51,238 nucleotides of DNA, taken from assembly GCA_020720785.1 (NCBI GenBank), contig DYOA01000003.1, positions 59,614 to 110,851 of the forward strand, read 5' to 3'. The notes beneath the pieces were generated by a model, which was not told the origin of the DNA, ran no database searches, and worked only from the letters and a program-made list of their open reading frames with translations. The DNA is from Leptospira biflexa. GTDB lineage: Bacteria > Spirochaetota > Leptospiria > Turneriellales > DYLW01. Position numbers and translations under genes: made by a program. Positions 26,272-35,195 of this stretch are shown piece by piece (the stretch's first letter is position 1; every line of letters begins with the position of its first letter).

Positions 26272-27150
26272 ATGCACATTAGCAGGATTTTTCAGGAAGC
26301 ACGGAAAAAAGGTGCCCCCACTCTGAGTCTGGAATTTTTTCCGCCCAAAAGTCCGGAAGCCTCTGCCCGGCTGTACGCTTCCATTGAAGAACTGGTCCCC
26401 CTGTCTCCATCCTTTGTAAGTGTCACCTATGGAGCCGGCGGCTCCACCCGGGAATTAACCCATGACCTTGTGTTGCGTTTGCACAGGGAGACAAATATTA
26501 TGATCATCCCGCATCTTACCATGGTAAATTCCACCGAAGAAGAAATCCTGAACATTGTACGGACATACGCAAAAGAAGGGGTGAAAAATATCATGGCCCT
26601 GCGCGGGGATCCCCCCAAAGACCAGCCTTTCCAGGAATACCCGGAAAACTTCCGTTTCGCAAAGGATCTTGTCAAACTGATACGGACAGAATGCGGGGAA
26701 GCCGGGGTTGGGGTTGCTGGTTTTCCGGAAGGCCATCCTGGAATACAGAATCGTCTGAAGGAAATGGAATATTTTAAAGAAAAAACAGAAGCCGGAGCCG
26801 ATTATATTGTCACCCAGCTCTTTTTTGACAACGTGATGTTTTACCGGTATCTGGACATGCTCTCATTTTATAAAATAAATATTCCTGTTGTGGCGGGCAT
26901 CATGCCCATTTCTTCCAAGGCCGGGCTGGAAAGAATGGCGGAATTATCCGGAAACACCTTTTTTCCACCCGGGCTGCTGGGTCCAATCTGGGATGCAAAG
27001 GATGATTCCGAAGTCCAGAAAATTGGGATTGAATGGGCAAAAAAACAGGTGGATGACCTCATAAAACAGAAAGTTGCCGGCATCCATTTTTATACTCTGA
27101 ACCAGTCCAAACCCACTATGGAAATTTACAGGGATCTAAATCTTCGTTGA
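26272..27150 (+). CDS. metF: 5,10-methylenetetrahydrofolate reductase
   Basis: FAD enzyme that reduces 5,10-methylene-THF to 5-methyl-THF, the methyl donor for methionine; 292 aa, normal bacterial length. Diagnostic blocks: LSLEFFPPKSPEA (catalytic Glu), SVTYGAGGSTRE, MALRGDPPKD, GVAGFPEGHP, ADYIVTQLFFDN, and the closing GIHFYTLNQS. ATG at 26272 follows AAAGGA. Its 3' end overlaps the convergent FAD oxidase gene by 15 nt. Confidence 0.96.
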   Translation: MHISRIFQEARKKGAPTLSLEFFPPKSPEASARLYASIEELVPLSPSFVSVTYGAGGSTRELTHDLVLRLHRETNIMIIPHLTMVNSTEEEILNIVRTYAKEGVKNIMALRGDPPKDQPFQEYPENFRFAKDLVKLIRTECGEAGVGVAGFPEGHPGIQNRLKEMEYFKEKTEAGADYIVTQLFFDNVMFYRYLDMLSFYKINIPVVAGIMPISSKAGLERMAELSGNTFFPPGLLGPIWDAKDDSEVQKIGIEWAKKQVDDLIKQKVAGIHFYTLNQSKPTMEIYRDLNLR

Positions 27151-28566
27151 AATCCGTGTTGCGTAATCCACAGGCAGGGTAATAAACGGATTCAGCAGAT
27201 TATAAGGATCAAAGATTTTTTTTATCTCCTCTTCCAGTGAGATGATCCTTCCGGAGTGCTGCTTTGTCCGCAGATGGCGTTTTAATCTGCCCAGAGCATG
27301 CTCCCCGGATATGCTACCATTCAGGGATATTACATAATCGGCCAAATTTTCCATGGCCACCCCCAAGCGGGAAAACGCTTCCGTTTCATTGAACAGAAAA
27401 TTCACATGCAGATTTCCATCCCCGATATGTCCCCAGAGCACAGTGTAAAGACCATGTTGTTCCCCAATAGCGTAAATTTTCCCCACCGCCTCCGGTAAAC
27501 GGGGAACGGGAAGGGATATATCTTCCCCAATCTTATGCTTGAATTTTTTCCGGAAAGCCACCGGTACTTCCCGCCGGGCTTCCCATATATTCCGCGTACT
27601 GCGTTCATCCCTTGCCGCAAAGATTTTTTCCATGGGGATTACTTCATTCACCTTTTCCAACTGTGCATAAAGACAATCGGCATCCCCTTCCATTTCCAGC
27701 AGGACACCAGCACGCCGCCCCCGGATTTCTCCCGGCCATTTTTCCCGGGTGATTTCGATGGAATCATGATCAATGAATTCCATTGCAGAAACATCCAGAT
27801 TCATGGCCGTCAGACCCAGAACCGCTGCGACAACTTCCTCCACGGAATCAAAGCCGGCCATCATTAAAAGACTTCCTGCCGGTTTGGGCACCAGCTTCAA
27901 CCAGGCTTCCGTAATAATCCCCAAGCGTCCTTCTGAGCCGATGAGGAGATTTTTCAAATCAAAACCCGCCGCACTCTTACGGGTAAATGCCCCCAGAATG
28001 TCCTCTTCTCCGTTTGCCCAGACCACCTTCAGAGCGACAATATGCTCCCGGGTGACCCCGTAACGGAAACTGCGTGGACCGGCAGCATTTGTAGCAATAT
28101 TCCCGCCAATGGAGGATATATTAAAGGAAGAAGGATCCGGGGCGTACATAAAACCATGTGGTGCCAAAAATTTTTCAATCTGATCAGGGGTCACACCGGC
28201 CTCCACCCGGAGCAGACGGGAATCCAAATCCAATTCCAGAATGCGATTCATCTTTTCCAGACTCAGGACAATTCCTCCCTCCGGCACTGCCCCCGCAGAT
28301 AGACCACTACCCAGACCCCGGATTGTCACCGGGCAGCAATGTGTAGCACCATTTTTTTCCGAAAAAGAATGAAGTAAGGACATAATGCTCATAATTTCAC
28401 CGTGGTTCCGTGGAAAAAGAACACCACCTGCCCGGCCATCCAGATAGGTTTCATCATGGTAGTAATCTCCGGATTCAGGGATTATGAAAACTTCCAGCGG
28501 CAATTTTTCCCGGAGTTCAGAAAAGGCATTTTCCATGATCCCAGCAAAGCGATGTGAATCCAACAT
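27136..28566 (-). CDS. FAD-linked 2-hydroxyacid dehydrogenase (GlcD/Dld type)
   Basis: 476-aa flavoprotein of the PCMH-type FAD / vanillyl-alcohol-oxidase C-terminal family that includes glycolate oxidase subunit GlcD and D-lactate dehydrogenase. FAD domain: RGLGSGLSAGAVP, PDPSSFNISSIGGNIATNAAGPRSFRYG, GSEGRLGIITEA. C-terminal domain: GHIGDGNLHVNF with the metal/substrate His and SGEHALGRLKR. There is no partner GlcE/GlcF gene and no fused Fe-S domain, so it is more like the single-chain D-lactate type. Start at 28566 (ATG, no ribosome site) or 28536 (MENAFS, GGGAT upstream) is undecided. Confidence 0.88.
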   Translation of the reverse strand: MLDSHRFAGIMENAFSELREKLPLEVFIIPESGDYYHDETYLDGRAGGVLFPRNHGEIMSIMSLLHSFSEKNGATHCCPVTIRGLGSGLSAGAVPEGGIVLSLEKMNRILELDLDSRLLRVEAGVTPDQIEKFLAPHGFMYAPDPSSFNISSIGGNIATNAAGPRSFRYGVTREHIVALKVVWANGEEDILGAFTRKSAAGFDLKNLLIGSEGRLGIITEAWLKLVPKPAGSLLMMAGFDSVEEVVAAVLGLTAMNLDVSAMEFIDHDSIEITREKWPGEIRGRRAGVLLEMEGDADCLYAQLEKVNEVIPMEKIFAARDERSTRNIWEARREVPVAFRKKFKHKIGEDISLPVPRLPEAVGKIYAIGEQHGLYTVLWGHIGDGNLHVNFLFNETEAFSRLGVAMENLADYVISLNGSISGEHALGRLKRHLRTKQHSGRIISLEEEIKKIFDPYNLLNPFITLPVDYATRISTKI

Positions 28567-28643
28567 GTAAAGAAGAAATTATCGTGAGAAAAATTCCAGC
28601 CGGATATTCCCCAAAAATCGGTCCAACGCGGATTCAATTCCCT

Positions 28644-29531
28644 CTATTTTTCCTTAAAAGCATAGAGGACATAGGAGGAAGTCAACGGTTTCCTTTTCCA
28701 GCGTATTTTAGAGATATAATGGTATTTGATGATGGATAACCATTTCAGATAATCCCCCAGCTTGGTAAATTCACCCCGGGATTTCAACAGTTTGGGCAGT
28801 ACACCAAAATCCACCGGAAAAAAATCCCTGAAATGAGAAAACCCGGTTTCCCTGAGGAGATTTTTTAACGCCCCGGCACGGTAATACACAAGATGGCCGG
28901 GCAGAAAATAATGGTAGTCCAACCCACTCCGGCTAGCCTGGAGCCCTTCAAAATTAGCTGTCTGGATGACAAAAAGCCCCCCCGGCTTGAGAAGCTCATA
29001 CGCCGCCTGGAAATGCTCCTGGGGAGAATCCAGATGTTCAGCCACCTCAATCATGGTGATAACCGAATATGTCCCCTTTTCAAATATTCCCAATTGGGGA
29101 ATATCCACCAGCGAACCGGTAAACAGACGGGGGGATGATTCCGGCCAGGAGGTATTTCCGGATTGGACAGCATAATCAGAAATATCCAGCCCATAGGATT
29201 CATACCATTTTTGTGCCGATTTTACCAGTCCACCAAAGCTACATCCCACATCCAGAAATCTCCCCCGTGACGGGGCAAACCGGCGGATATTTTTCAGGCG
29301 GGCATTCCATACATATTCAAAAGAAGAAATATTTTTCCTTTCATCCAGATAAGAATATTCCGCCCGACCTTCATAATAATCCGCACCATAGAAGGAATCC
29401 GGCGGAATTCCATTCATATCCCGTGCCAGACATCCGCAATTCCCGCAGCGGTAAATCTCCAAGGCAGGATGGAATCTCTCCACCCTGCCATAATGGTCCA
29501 TAGGAGAATGGCCACACACGGGGCATTTCAT
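28644..29531 (-). CDS. Zinc-ribbon class I SAM methyltransferase
   Basis: 295 aa. An N-terminal zinc ribbon (C3, C6, C29, C32) is followed by a class I methyltransferase fold: FLDVGCSFGGLV (SAM glycine loop), YGLDIS, VITMIEVAEHLDSP and LLKPGGLFVIQT. This architecture is common in O-antigen, capsule and other glycan modification clusters, where it methylates sugars, but no sugar gene is adjacent. It overlaps the upstream methyltransferase by 4 nt; both follow the M23 peptidase. The substrate is unknown. Confidence 0.85.
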   Translation of the reverse strand: MKCPVCGHSPMDHYGRVERFHPALEIYRCGNCGCLARDMNGIPPDSFYGADYYEGRAEYSYLDERKNISSFEYVWNARLKNIRRFAPSRGRFLDVGCSFGGLVKSAQKWYESYGLDISDYAVQSGNTSWPESSPRLFTGSLVDIPQLGIFEKGTYSVITMIEVAEHLDSPQEHFQAAYELLKPGGLFVIQTANFEGLQASRSGLDYHYFLPGHLVYYRAGALKNLLRETGFSHFRDFFPVDFGVLPKLLKSRGEFTKLGDYLKWLSIIKYHYISKIRWKRKPLTSSYVLYAFKEK

Positions 29532-30136
29532 AATTCCAGATCCAGAATATGGTGAGCAATTTTTCTTTCCGTTTCCTCTCCGGGAAGATAGGGTGGAATT
29601 CTTTCGATGTAACCGTAGCGAACCTGCCGGAAATCCGTAAATAATGCCAATGCATCATCCCGGGAATATGTCCAGACCTCTGCCCCTGCCAGATCCCCCT
29701 TACTAACAGTTTCCGCTATATGGGTATCCTCATCGGAACGCAGGGTCAGGAAAAGCCTTCCCGGATTTTTCAGTATCCGCCGGAGCTCCCGGACGCTTTC
29801 CCGGGCTTTCTCCGGAGGCAGGTAATGGAGAACTCCCCAGGCAAGAACATAATCAAAGGATTTGTCTGCCACCGGAATTTGGGAAATATCACCCAGAAAT
29901 GTGTTGCGATCCGGCTTACCTTTAACGGAATTCCGAGTGAAGTCCATTCCATAAACACATTTTGTGTAACCCAGAAAAAAATCCAGATGCCTTCCTTTCC
30001 CGCAACCGGCATCCAGAATCCATGCATCCGGATTTTCCTGTATAAATCGGACAAAGGAACGCACAACATTTTCATCAGGTATAATTAACTCTGACTTTTC
30101 TTTCCGATAATGATTTTCCCAGATTCCCCGGTTCAT
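29528..30136 (-). CDS. Class I SAM methyltransferase (methyltransferase-11 type)
   Basis: 202-aa small-molecule-type methyltransferase: SAM loop ILDAGCGKGRHLDFF, GMDFT, and a motif IV region FDYVLAWGVLHYLPPEKARE, then LRRILKNPGRLFLTLR. The N-terminus ENHYRKEK is typical of the group. Starts one base after the M23 peptidase stop (TGA-A-ATG) and overlaps the next methyltransferase by 4 nt. No substrate can be inferred. Confidence 0.87.
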   Translation of the reverse strand: MNRGIWENHYRKEKSELIIPDENVVRSFVRFIQENPDAWILDAGCGKGRHLDFFLGYTKCVYGMDFTRNSVKGKPDRNTFLGDISQIPVADKSFDYVLAWGVLHYLPPEKARESVRELRRILKNPGRLFLTLRSDEDTHIAETVSKGDLAGAEVWTYSRDDALALFTDFRQVRYGYIERIPPYLPGEETERKIAHHILDLEL

Positions 30137-30137
30137 T

Positions 30138-31178
30138 TCAAAAGTTCATATAATGGATGGGGTTGACTTTTTCACCATAAATATGCACCTCATAGTGAAG
30201 ATGGGGTCCGGTGGAGTGCCCCGTATTTCCCACTGTGCCAATCACCTGCCCCTTGCTCACCATCTGTCCGGACCGGACATAGATAGAATTCATGTGGGCG
30301 TACATCGTGGCAAAACCATAACCATGGGCAACCTGAACATGCATACCATATCCGGAATTGGAATATACAGCCATTTCCACAATTCCCTCTGCAGCGGAAT
30401 AAATGGGCGTCCCAATGGGATTGGCCAGATCCACACCGTAGTGAAAATCTGTTTTATATCCAAAGGGAGAAAGACGGGGGCCATAGAATGAGGTAAAATG
30501 ACCTCCCACCGTGGGCCAGAAATAGGGAAGTTTTCTCTGGACATTATCCTGTTCATAAAGAAACTTCTTAGTGGAGGAAATTGCCTCTGTAATCTGCTGC
30601 ACCTTCAGAGATACCACGCGGTAGTCTATGACTTCCGGATAAAAATTAAAGTCCTCTCCTATGGCTTTATCTTTGGAAGGAAGCAATGCGGTAATATCCA
30701 TTCCAGAGTAGGCAATTTCTTCTTTTTTCTCATCGTAACTGATCAGAAACTTTCTTTCCGCCTCAATCTCATCCTCTGCTCTGGAATGCAACAAAGTGGA
30801 TTCCTGCAGAAAAATAAGATTATTGGGGTCCATTTCAATTTCAGAGAGGATATCATATAGCTCTCTTTTAAGATATTCATGCTGTTCGTTCATAGCTTCC
30901 AGTTTGGACAGATACAGATTTCTCTCCTTATCCAGACTGTCATGACGGTCATGCAACGTCTCCACCGTGGGCTCAATTCGGGTTTGGAGCTGCCAGGACA
31001 TAACAGAAGAGAAAAGTATCAAAGTGATGATACCAATGGTGAACCAGATGATGAACCGGCTCAACTGGATGGAAACGATATGGGCTTCATTATGCGGAAC
31101 AATCATAAAAGACATCCTCTCGTTCCCTTTTTTCTGAATTTCCCTCCACCGGTTTTCCCATTTTTTCCTGTTGATCAT
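30138..31178 (-). CDS. Membrane-anchored M23 (LytM) peptidase
   Basis: 346-aa inner-membrane-anchored protein with a periplasmic M23 domain, a metallo-endopeptidase fold that cuts peptidoglycan cross-bridges or acts as an amidase activator. Order: short cytoplasmic part, transmembrane helix about 41-62, coiled coil about 72-118, linker, LytM domain about 215-346. Zinc ligands appear intact: H246 and D250 (HYGVDL) and H328, with H326 also present (GPHLHYEVH), so it is probably active. ATG at 31178 is preferred because the basic segment before SFMIVPHNEAH is usual in this family. It heads a three-gene run with two methyltransferases. Confidence 0.92.
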   Translation of the reverse strand: MINRKKWENRWREIQKKGNERMSFMIVPHNEAHIVSIQLSRFIIWFTIGIITLILFSSVMSWQLQTRIEPTVETLHDRHDSLDKERNLYLSKLEAMNEQHEYLKRELYDILSEIEMDPNNLIFLQESTLLHSRAEDEIEAERKFLISYDEKKEEIAYSGMDITALLPSKDKAIGEDFNFYPEVIDYRVVSLKVQQITEAISSTKKFLYEQDNVQRKLPYFWPTVGGHFTSFYGPRLSPFGYKTDFHYGVDLANPIGTPIYSAAEGIVEMAVYSNSGYGMHVQVAHGYGFATMYAHMNSIYVRSGQMVSKGQVIGTVGNTGHSTGPHLHYEVHIYGEKVNPIHYMNF

Positions 31179-31300
31179 AATTGTTCAGAGTAACCAGCGG
31201 TCTATGGGTGAGAAAGTCAAGTACTTTTCCATTTATAAAAAAACCCGTAATCCGCATTTTTCACTTGACGATAAAAAATCCGCCGGAAGAAAAGTCATAT

Positions 31301-32311
31301 ATGAGATATGGTTTGGTTCTTTCCGGCGGAGGGGCTCTGGGTTCCTACCAGACGGGGGTGATAAAAGCGGCATCCGAAACCGGGTTTTCCTTTGATATTA
31401 TTTCCGGCACGTCCATTGGCGGTCTGAATGGTTACATGACGGCCATGGGTCTCATTGCCGAACTGGAGGAAGAGTGGAAAAGGGTTGACCGGTTTGATCT
31501 TCTGAATATATCCCCATTAAAAAATTTTTTCTTTTCATCCAATATTTCACTGCTTAAAAATGATTTCCAGAAAAAATTTTTATCCCGGCATCTGGATTAC
31601 CGTGGCCTTAAAAAATCCCGGACGGAGCTGATTCTGACCGCCGCTTGCCTTCAGACCGGTGAGCTGGAATATTTCTCTTCACGAAGATTCAGCTCCAACG
31701 ATATTTTACTACGGGCTTTACTGGCCACTTCCGCCATTCCGGGGATATTCCCGCCGGTGGACATCGGGAAAAAGCAGTACGTGGATGGGGGAATCCTGAT
31801 GAATACTCCGCTGCTACCCCTCCTCCACCGGAATCTGGATCACATTTTTATTATCCATATGACATCGGCTGCGAATACCCCCAAAAAATATTCCCAGTTT
31901 TCCGAGGTGCTTGTCCGGTCAGTGAATATCTTCTTCAAAAAGGAACTGGATGAGGTCCTGTATTTATCCCAGGAATCCCTGAAAGAAGAAGAAAAATACT
32001 ATCTGGCCTGGAAGCAGATGAATAAACTGATTGTGCGGGGTTCGGATTCCCGGATGAACGAATTCGCATACCGCACATCCCGTAAGCTGATTGATTTTTT
32101 CAAACCTGCAAAACTGGACAAAAAACTCCCACGCATTCATGTGATCCACCCCAAAGACCACCTCCCGGTGCAGAGCTATGATTTCAAAAAGGAAAAAATA
32201 ATCTCTTCCATTGAAATTGGATACCAGGATGGAATAAAATTTTTCAAGGATTTTTCAGAGAAGCAGAAAGAACAGATTGGAAGTGGAATGAACAAGAATG
32301 GGAAAAAATAA
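31301..32311 (+). CDS. Patatin-like phospholipase
   Basis: 336-aa serine lipid hydrolase. Oxyanion loop GGGALG (9-14), nucleophile S38 in GTSIG (G-x-S-x-G) and the dyad Asp in VDGG (about residue 162) are all present, so activity is expected. No signal peptide from the ATG at 31301, so it is cytoplasmic or inner-membrane-associated. ATG has GGAAGA ten bases upstream. A longer frame from a TTG at 31181 adds 40 atypical residues and is rejected. Divergent from the M23 gene; its last 57 nt overlap the 3' end of the convergent CPBP protease gene. Confidence 0.9.
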   Translation: MRYGLVLSGGGALGSYQTGVIKAASETGFSFDIISGTSIGGLNGYMTAMGLIAELEEEWKRVDRFDLLNISPLKNFFFSSNISLLKNDFQKKFLSRHLDYRGLKKSRTELILTAACLQTGELEYFSSRRFSSNDILLRALLATSAIPGIFPPVDIGKKQYVDGGILMNTPLLPLLHRNLDHIFIIHMTSAANTPKKYSQFSEVLVRSVNIFFKKELDEVLYLSQESLKEEEKYYLAWKQMNKLIVRGSDSRMNEFAYRTSRKLIDFFKPAKLDKKLPRIHVIHPKDHLPVQSYDFKKEKIISSIEIGYQDGIKFFKDFSEKQKEQIGSGMNKNGKK

Positions 32312-33055
32312 TCCCCCGCTCTGCCAACGTAAGGAAGCCAGGATAATTCCCGCAAGAAAATATACCAGAAATTCCCAAATATGAAAACCGCTCAGATGGA
32401 CCAGGGAAAAAAAAACCGATGGGATTACAATGGATAGGAAAGAACTTCTGGCCATAAAAAATGCACGGTAGAGAATATCCCGGAAAAGCAGCTCCTCAAA
32501 GATGGGGCCGGATAAAAATGCCAGGATAAAAAACTCCAGCCTAATCCTCCCGCTATGCACATCCAAATCCAGTGACCCCACCAGATAAATCAGGAAAAGA
32601 AAACTGGCGGACGCATGGACCACGCTGGGAAAATAAAAAGCGGGAATGCGGAAAATCCACTTCCAGTATGCGATGGATTTCTGCCAGATAAAAAATGACC
32701 CAAACAGTGCGTAAAAAACATATATAAAAGCGGTAATCTCCAAAGAAAAATTTATATTTCGCAGGCCAGATATATCTGAAGGCAGGAAAAGTATGAAAAG
32801 CAGAATATGAGCAAAAAGATATCCCCACGCAAACAGGGATGGTTTTCCGGATGGACGAAGTGCCTTCAATTCTCTGGCGGCCGCGGTGTATAGAGATTCT
32901 AACTTCCGGGAGTCCATAGTGCTGGAATTTTCATAGGTATGAATAATCGTCCGCCATTGGGAAAACTCCAGATACCTCCGGATGGTCTCCCGCTGCTCCA
33001 GTGTCAGGGAAAAAAATACAAGAGATGCTTTGGAATGCCCCTCAGGAAATGCCAT
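32255..33055 (-). CDS. CPBP/CAAX-family intramembrane protease
   Basis: 266-aa membrane protein. An N-terminal soluble stretch of about 70 residues is followed by six or more hydrophobic segments. The CPBP (Abi/Rce1) motifs are complete: EELLFR (E187, E188, R192), FxxxH (H220 in FSLVHL) and HxxxN (H256, N260). Such proteases cut prenylated or membrane substrates, or act in bacteriocin self-immunity; the target is unknown. The ATG at 33055 gives a 14-nt overlap with mgtE. A longer frame to 33142 would lie almost wholly inside mgtE. The 3' end overlaps the patatin gene by 57 nt. Confidence 0.85.
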   Translation of the reverse strand: MAFPEGHSKASLVFFSLTLEQRETIRRYLEFSQWRTIIHTYENSSTMDSRKLESLYTAAARELKALRPSGKPSLFAWGYLFAHILLFILFLPSDISGLRNINFSLEITAFIYVFYALFGSFFIWQKSIAYWKWIFRIPAFYFPSVVHASASFLFLIYLVGSLDLDVHSGRIRLEFFILAFLSGPIFEELLFRDILYRAFFMARSSFLSIVIPSVFFSLVHLSGFHIWEFLVYFLAGIILASLRWQSGGLFFPILVHSTSNLFFLLL

Positions 33056-34442
33056 GATCCAGTAAAATATGCCCGGCCAGCCATAAAAAAATAAAAAATC
33101 CCAGAACATCCGTACTGGCAGAGACCAGAATGGAAGAGCCAAAAGCCGGATCCTGTTTGAAAAAGCGGAGTGCCAGCGGAATCCCCGCCCCCACTATGGT
33201 GGCAAAAACCATATTCAGAAGAAGAGCCAGAGCCACCACAAGCCCCAGACTGATCCCTTTCTGGAAAAAAAGCGTTCCCAGTGCCACCAGAAGCCCAATG
33301 ACCAAGGCTCCGGCTGCTACGGCAATAATCTCCCGGAAGAGTACCCATCGAACCTGGCGGAAGTGAAGCTCGCCAATGGCCAGTCCCCTCACAATCATGG
33401 TAACCATCTGGTTTCCGGTGGCCCCTCCCAGAGCTGCCACCATCGGCATAAAGACAGCCAGTAATACATATTGCTCCAGAACCCCCTGGAATAATCCCAC
33501 CACAACGGCGGCAAGGGAGGTGGTGAGCAGATTGATCATCATCCAGGGAAATCTGTGCCGGAAAGAAGTGATGATACTATTGGATATTTTCTCATGCTTG
33601 TTCAAACCCACCAAGCGGTATGCGTCCTCAGAGGCCTCCCGCTCAATAACGTCCACCACATCGTCAATGGTTATTTTCCCCACCAGAATTCCGTCATCAT
33701 CCACAACGGGAAGAGCCAGAAGATTATAGTCCCGGAAAATACGTGCCACCTCTTCCTGGTCCATCCGGTGGTGGACGGCAATATCCACTTCCTTCATAAT
33801 ATCTTTTGCCTTTTTTCTGGGAGATTCCAGGATCAGTTTGCGGATGGGAATGTAGCCCAGAAGTTGGTTCTGTTTATCCACCACAAAAACAAAATGGTAA
33901 TCTTCCAGGTCATCTTCCTTTGCCGCTTCCTGGAAGGATTTGATGATGCCATCCACCGTTGCGGACTCATAGGCTGTGATAAAATCAGAACTCATTAAAG
34001 CACCGGCGGTTTCCTCCGGATACTGCATCAGTTCTTTTATCTTAAGGGAATACTCCAGATCAAAATGTTTCAAAACATGCTGGGCATCATCATGCTGCAA
34101 ATCCTTTAAGATATCCACAGCATCATCGGGATCCAGCTCTTCCACCCGTTCTGCGAGCCATTTATGATTTTTCTGCTCTAATATCTCAATACGTTCATGC
34201 TTTTCCAGCTCAGAGAGAAGCTCCGCACTGTTTTCCACATCCAGCATGGAGATAATGATGTCTTTTTCAATATCTTCAAAGAACTCCCAGATATCCGCCA
34301 ATGATGCTGCATGGATATGCTCCAGAATCATCTTGAGCCAGCGTGCCCGTTTTCTTTCGATGAGGTACTGGAATATCCGGATTACCCTATCCTTATTTTC
34401 CCGTGTGATATATATATAATTGTAATTAATGGAATCCGGCAT
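33042..34442 (-). CDS. mgtE: Magnesium transporter MgtE
   Basis: 466-aa Mg2+ channel/transporter of the inner membrane. Cytoplasmic helical N domain (about 20-130), two CBS domains (about 135-260) that gate the pore by binding Mg2+, plug helix, then five transmembrane helices (about 290-466). Diagnostic blocks: PMVAALGGATGNQ in the pore region and DPAFGSSILVSASTDVLGFF carrying the conserved ion-site Asp. ATG at 34442 with GGAG nine bases upstream. It lies 51 bp after rnhB and overlaps the CPBP gene. Confidence 0.96.
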   Translation of the reverse strand: MPDSINYNYIYITRENKDRVIRIFQYLIERKRARWLKMILEHIHAASLADIWEFFEDIEKDIIISMLDVENSAELLSELEKHERIEILEQKNHKWLAERVEELDPDDAVDILKDLQHDDAQHVLKHFDLEYSLKIKELMQYPEETAGALMSSDFITAYESATVDGIIKSFQEAAKEDDLEDYHFVFVVDKQNQLLGYIPIRKLILESPRKKAKDIMKEVDIAVHHRMDQEEVARIFRDYNLLALPVVDDDGILVGKITIDDVVDVIEREASEDAYRLVGLNKHEKISNSIITSFRHRFPWMMINLLTTSLAAVVVGLFQGVLEQYVLLAVFMPMVAALGGATGNQMVTMIVRGLAIGELHFRQVRWVLFREIIAVAAGALVIGLLVALGTLFFQKGISLGLVVALALLLNMVFATIVGAGIPLALRFFKQDPAFGSSILVSASTDVLGFFIFLWLAGHILLDHGIS

Positions 34443-34493
34443 GGGGCAATCTCCAATTTTTCCGTAAATTGACCATCCATTATTTCCGGAGAA

Positions 34494-35102
34494 TCAAATA
34501 TTTTTCAGAAAGGTTTTTCTATGGTAAGGGAGGAGTCCTTTCTCCCGGATGGCGTTTAAATGCCCTTTGGTTCCGTATCCGGCATTTTTTTCCAGAGCAT
34601 ATCCGGGAAACCGTACGGACATTTTTCTGATGAGTGCATCCCTTTTAACTTTGGCTACAATGGAAGCCAGAGCCACGGAGAGGCACTTCTGGTCCCCCTT
34701 CACCACACTCAGGATGGGAGGCATGGGATGCAACAACAGCGTTTCTTCATAAGAAAATCGGTAATTACCATCCAGGACAATTGCATCTACCGTTTTGGGG
34801 TATTTTCTTTCAAAATACCGATAATTCGCAAAAACTCCCATCCGGATGGCTTCGTTGATATTATTTTTGTCGATGCAGTCTGCTGAAACAAAGCTCACAT
34901 GAGTTTTAAATGTGTTCAGGATTCTGGGGTATAAAATTTCCCTTTTTTGTATAGACAGTTTTTTGGAATCATCCACCTGAGAAAGCCAGGAATTTTGTTC
35001 CCGCCAGACCGGATCCATTATATTTTTCTGATCCCCCGGAAGAATGAGCACGCTTCCCACTGCCACCGGACCAAAGACACTGCCCCTTCCCACTTCATCC
35101 AT
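34494..35102 (-). CDS. rnhB: Ribonuclease HII (5' end uncertain)
   Basis: Removes misincorporated ribonucleotides and RNA in RNA-DNA hybrids. Catalytic DE in MDEVGRGSVFGPV, the second Asp region in VDAIVLDGNYRF, the KGDQKCLSVALASIVAKVKRD block, and YGTKGH support RnhB. From the first ATG (35102) it is 202 aa, but this start would remove the first half of the beta strand that carries the catalytic Asp. The frame stays open for another 31 codons up to the rplS stop (35196-35198) and encodes plausible family sequence (SFRDKNPEIFHSFLS) without any ATG, GTG or TTG. A rare start (ATT or CTG) or a sequencing error is likely. It follows rplS, the usual order. Confidence 0.88.
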   Translation of the reverse strand: MDEVGRGSVFGPVAVGSVLILPGDQKNIMDPVWREQNSWLSQVDDSKKLSIQKREILYPRILNTFKTHVSFVSADCIDKNNINEAIRMGVFANYRYFERKYPKTVDAIVLDGNYRFSYEETLLLHPMPPILSVVKGDQKCLSVALASIVAKVKRDALIRKMSVRFPGYALEKNAGYGTKGHLNAIREKGLLPYHRKTFLKNI

Positions 35103-35195
35103 GGAAAGAAAGCTATGGAAAATCTCCGGATTTTTATCCCGGAAACTTTCCAGTTGATTTTCGCATTGAAAACTGACGTTCAGAATACTAAGAGA

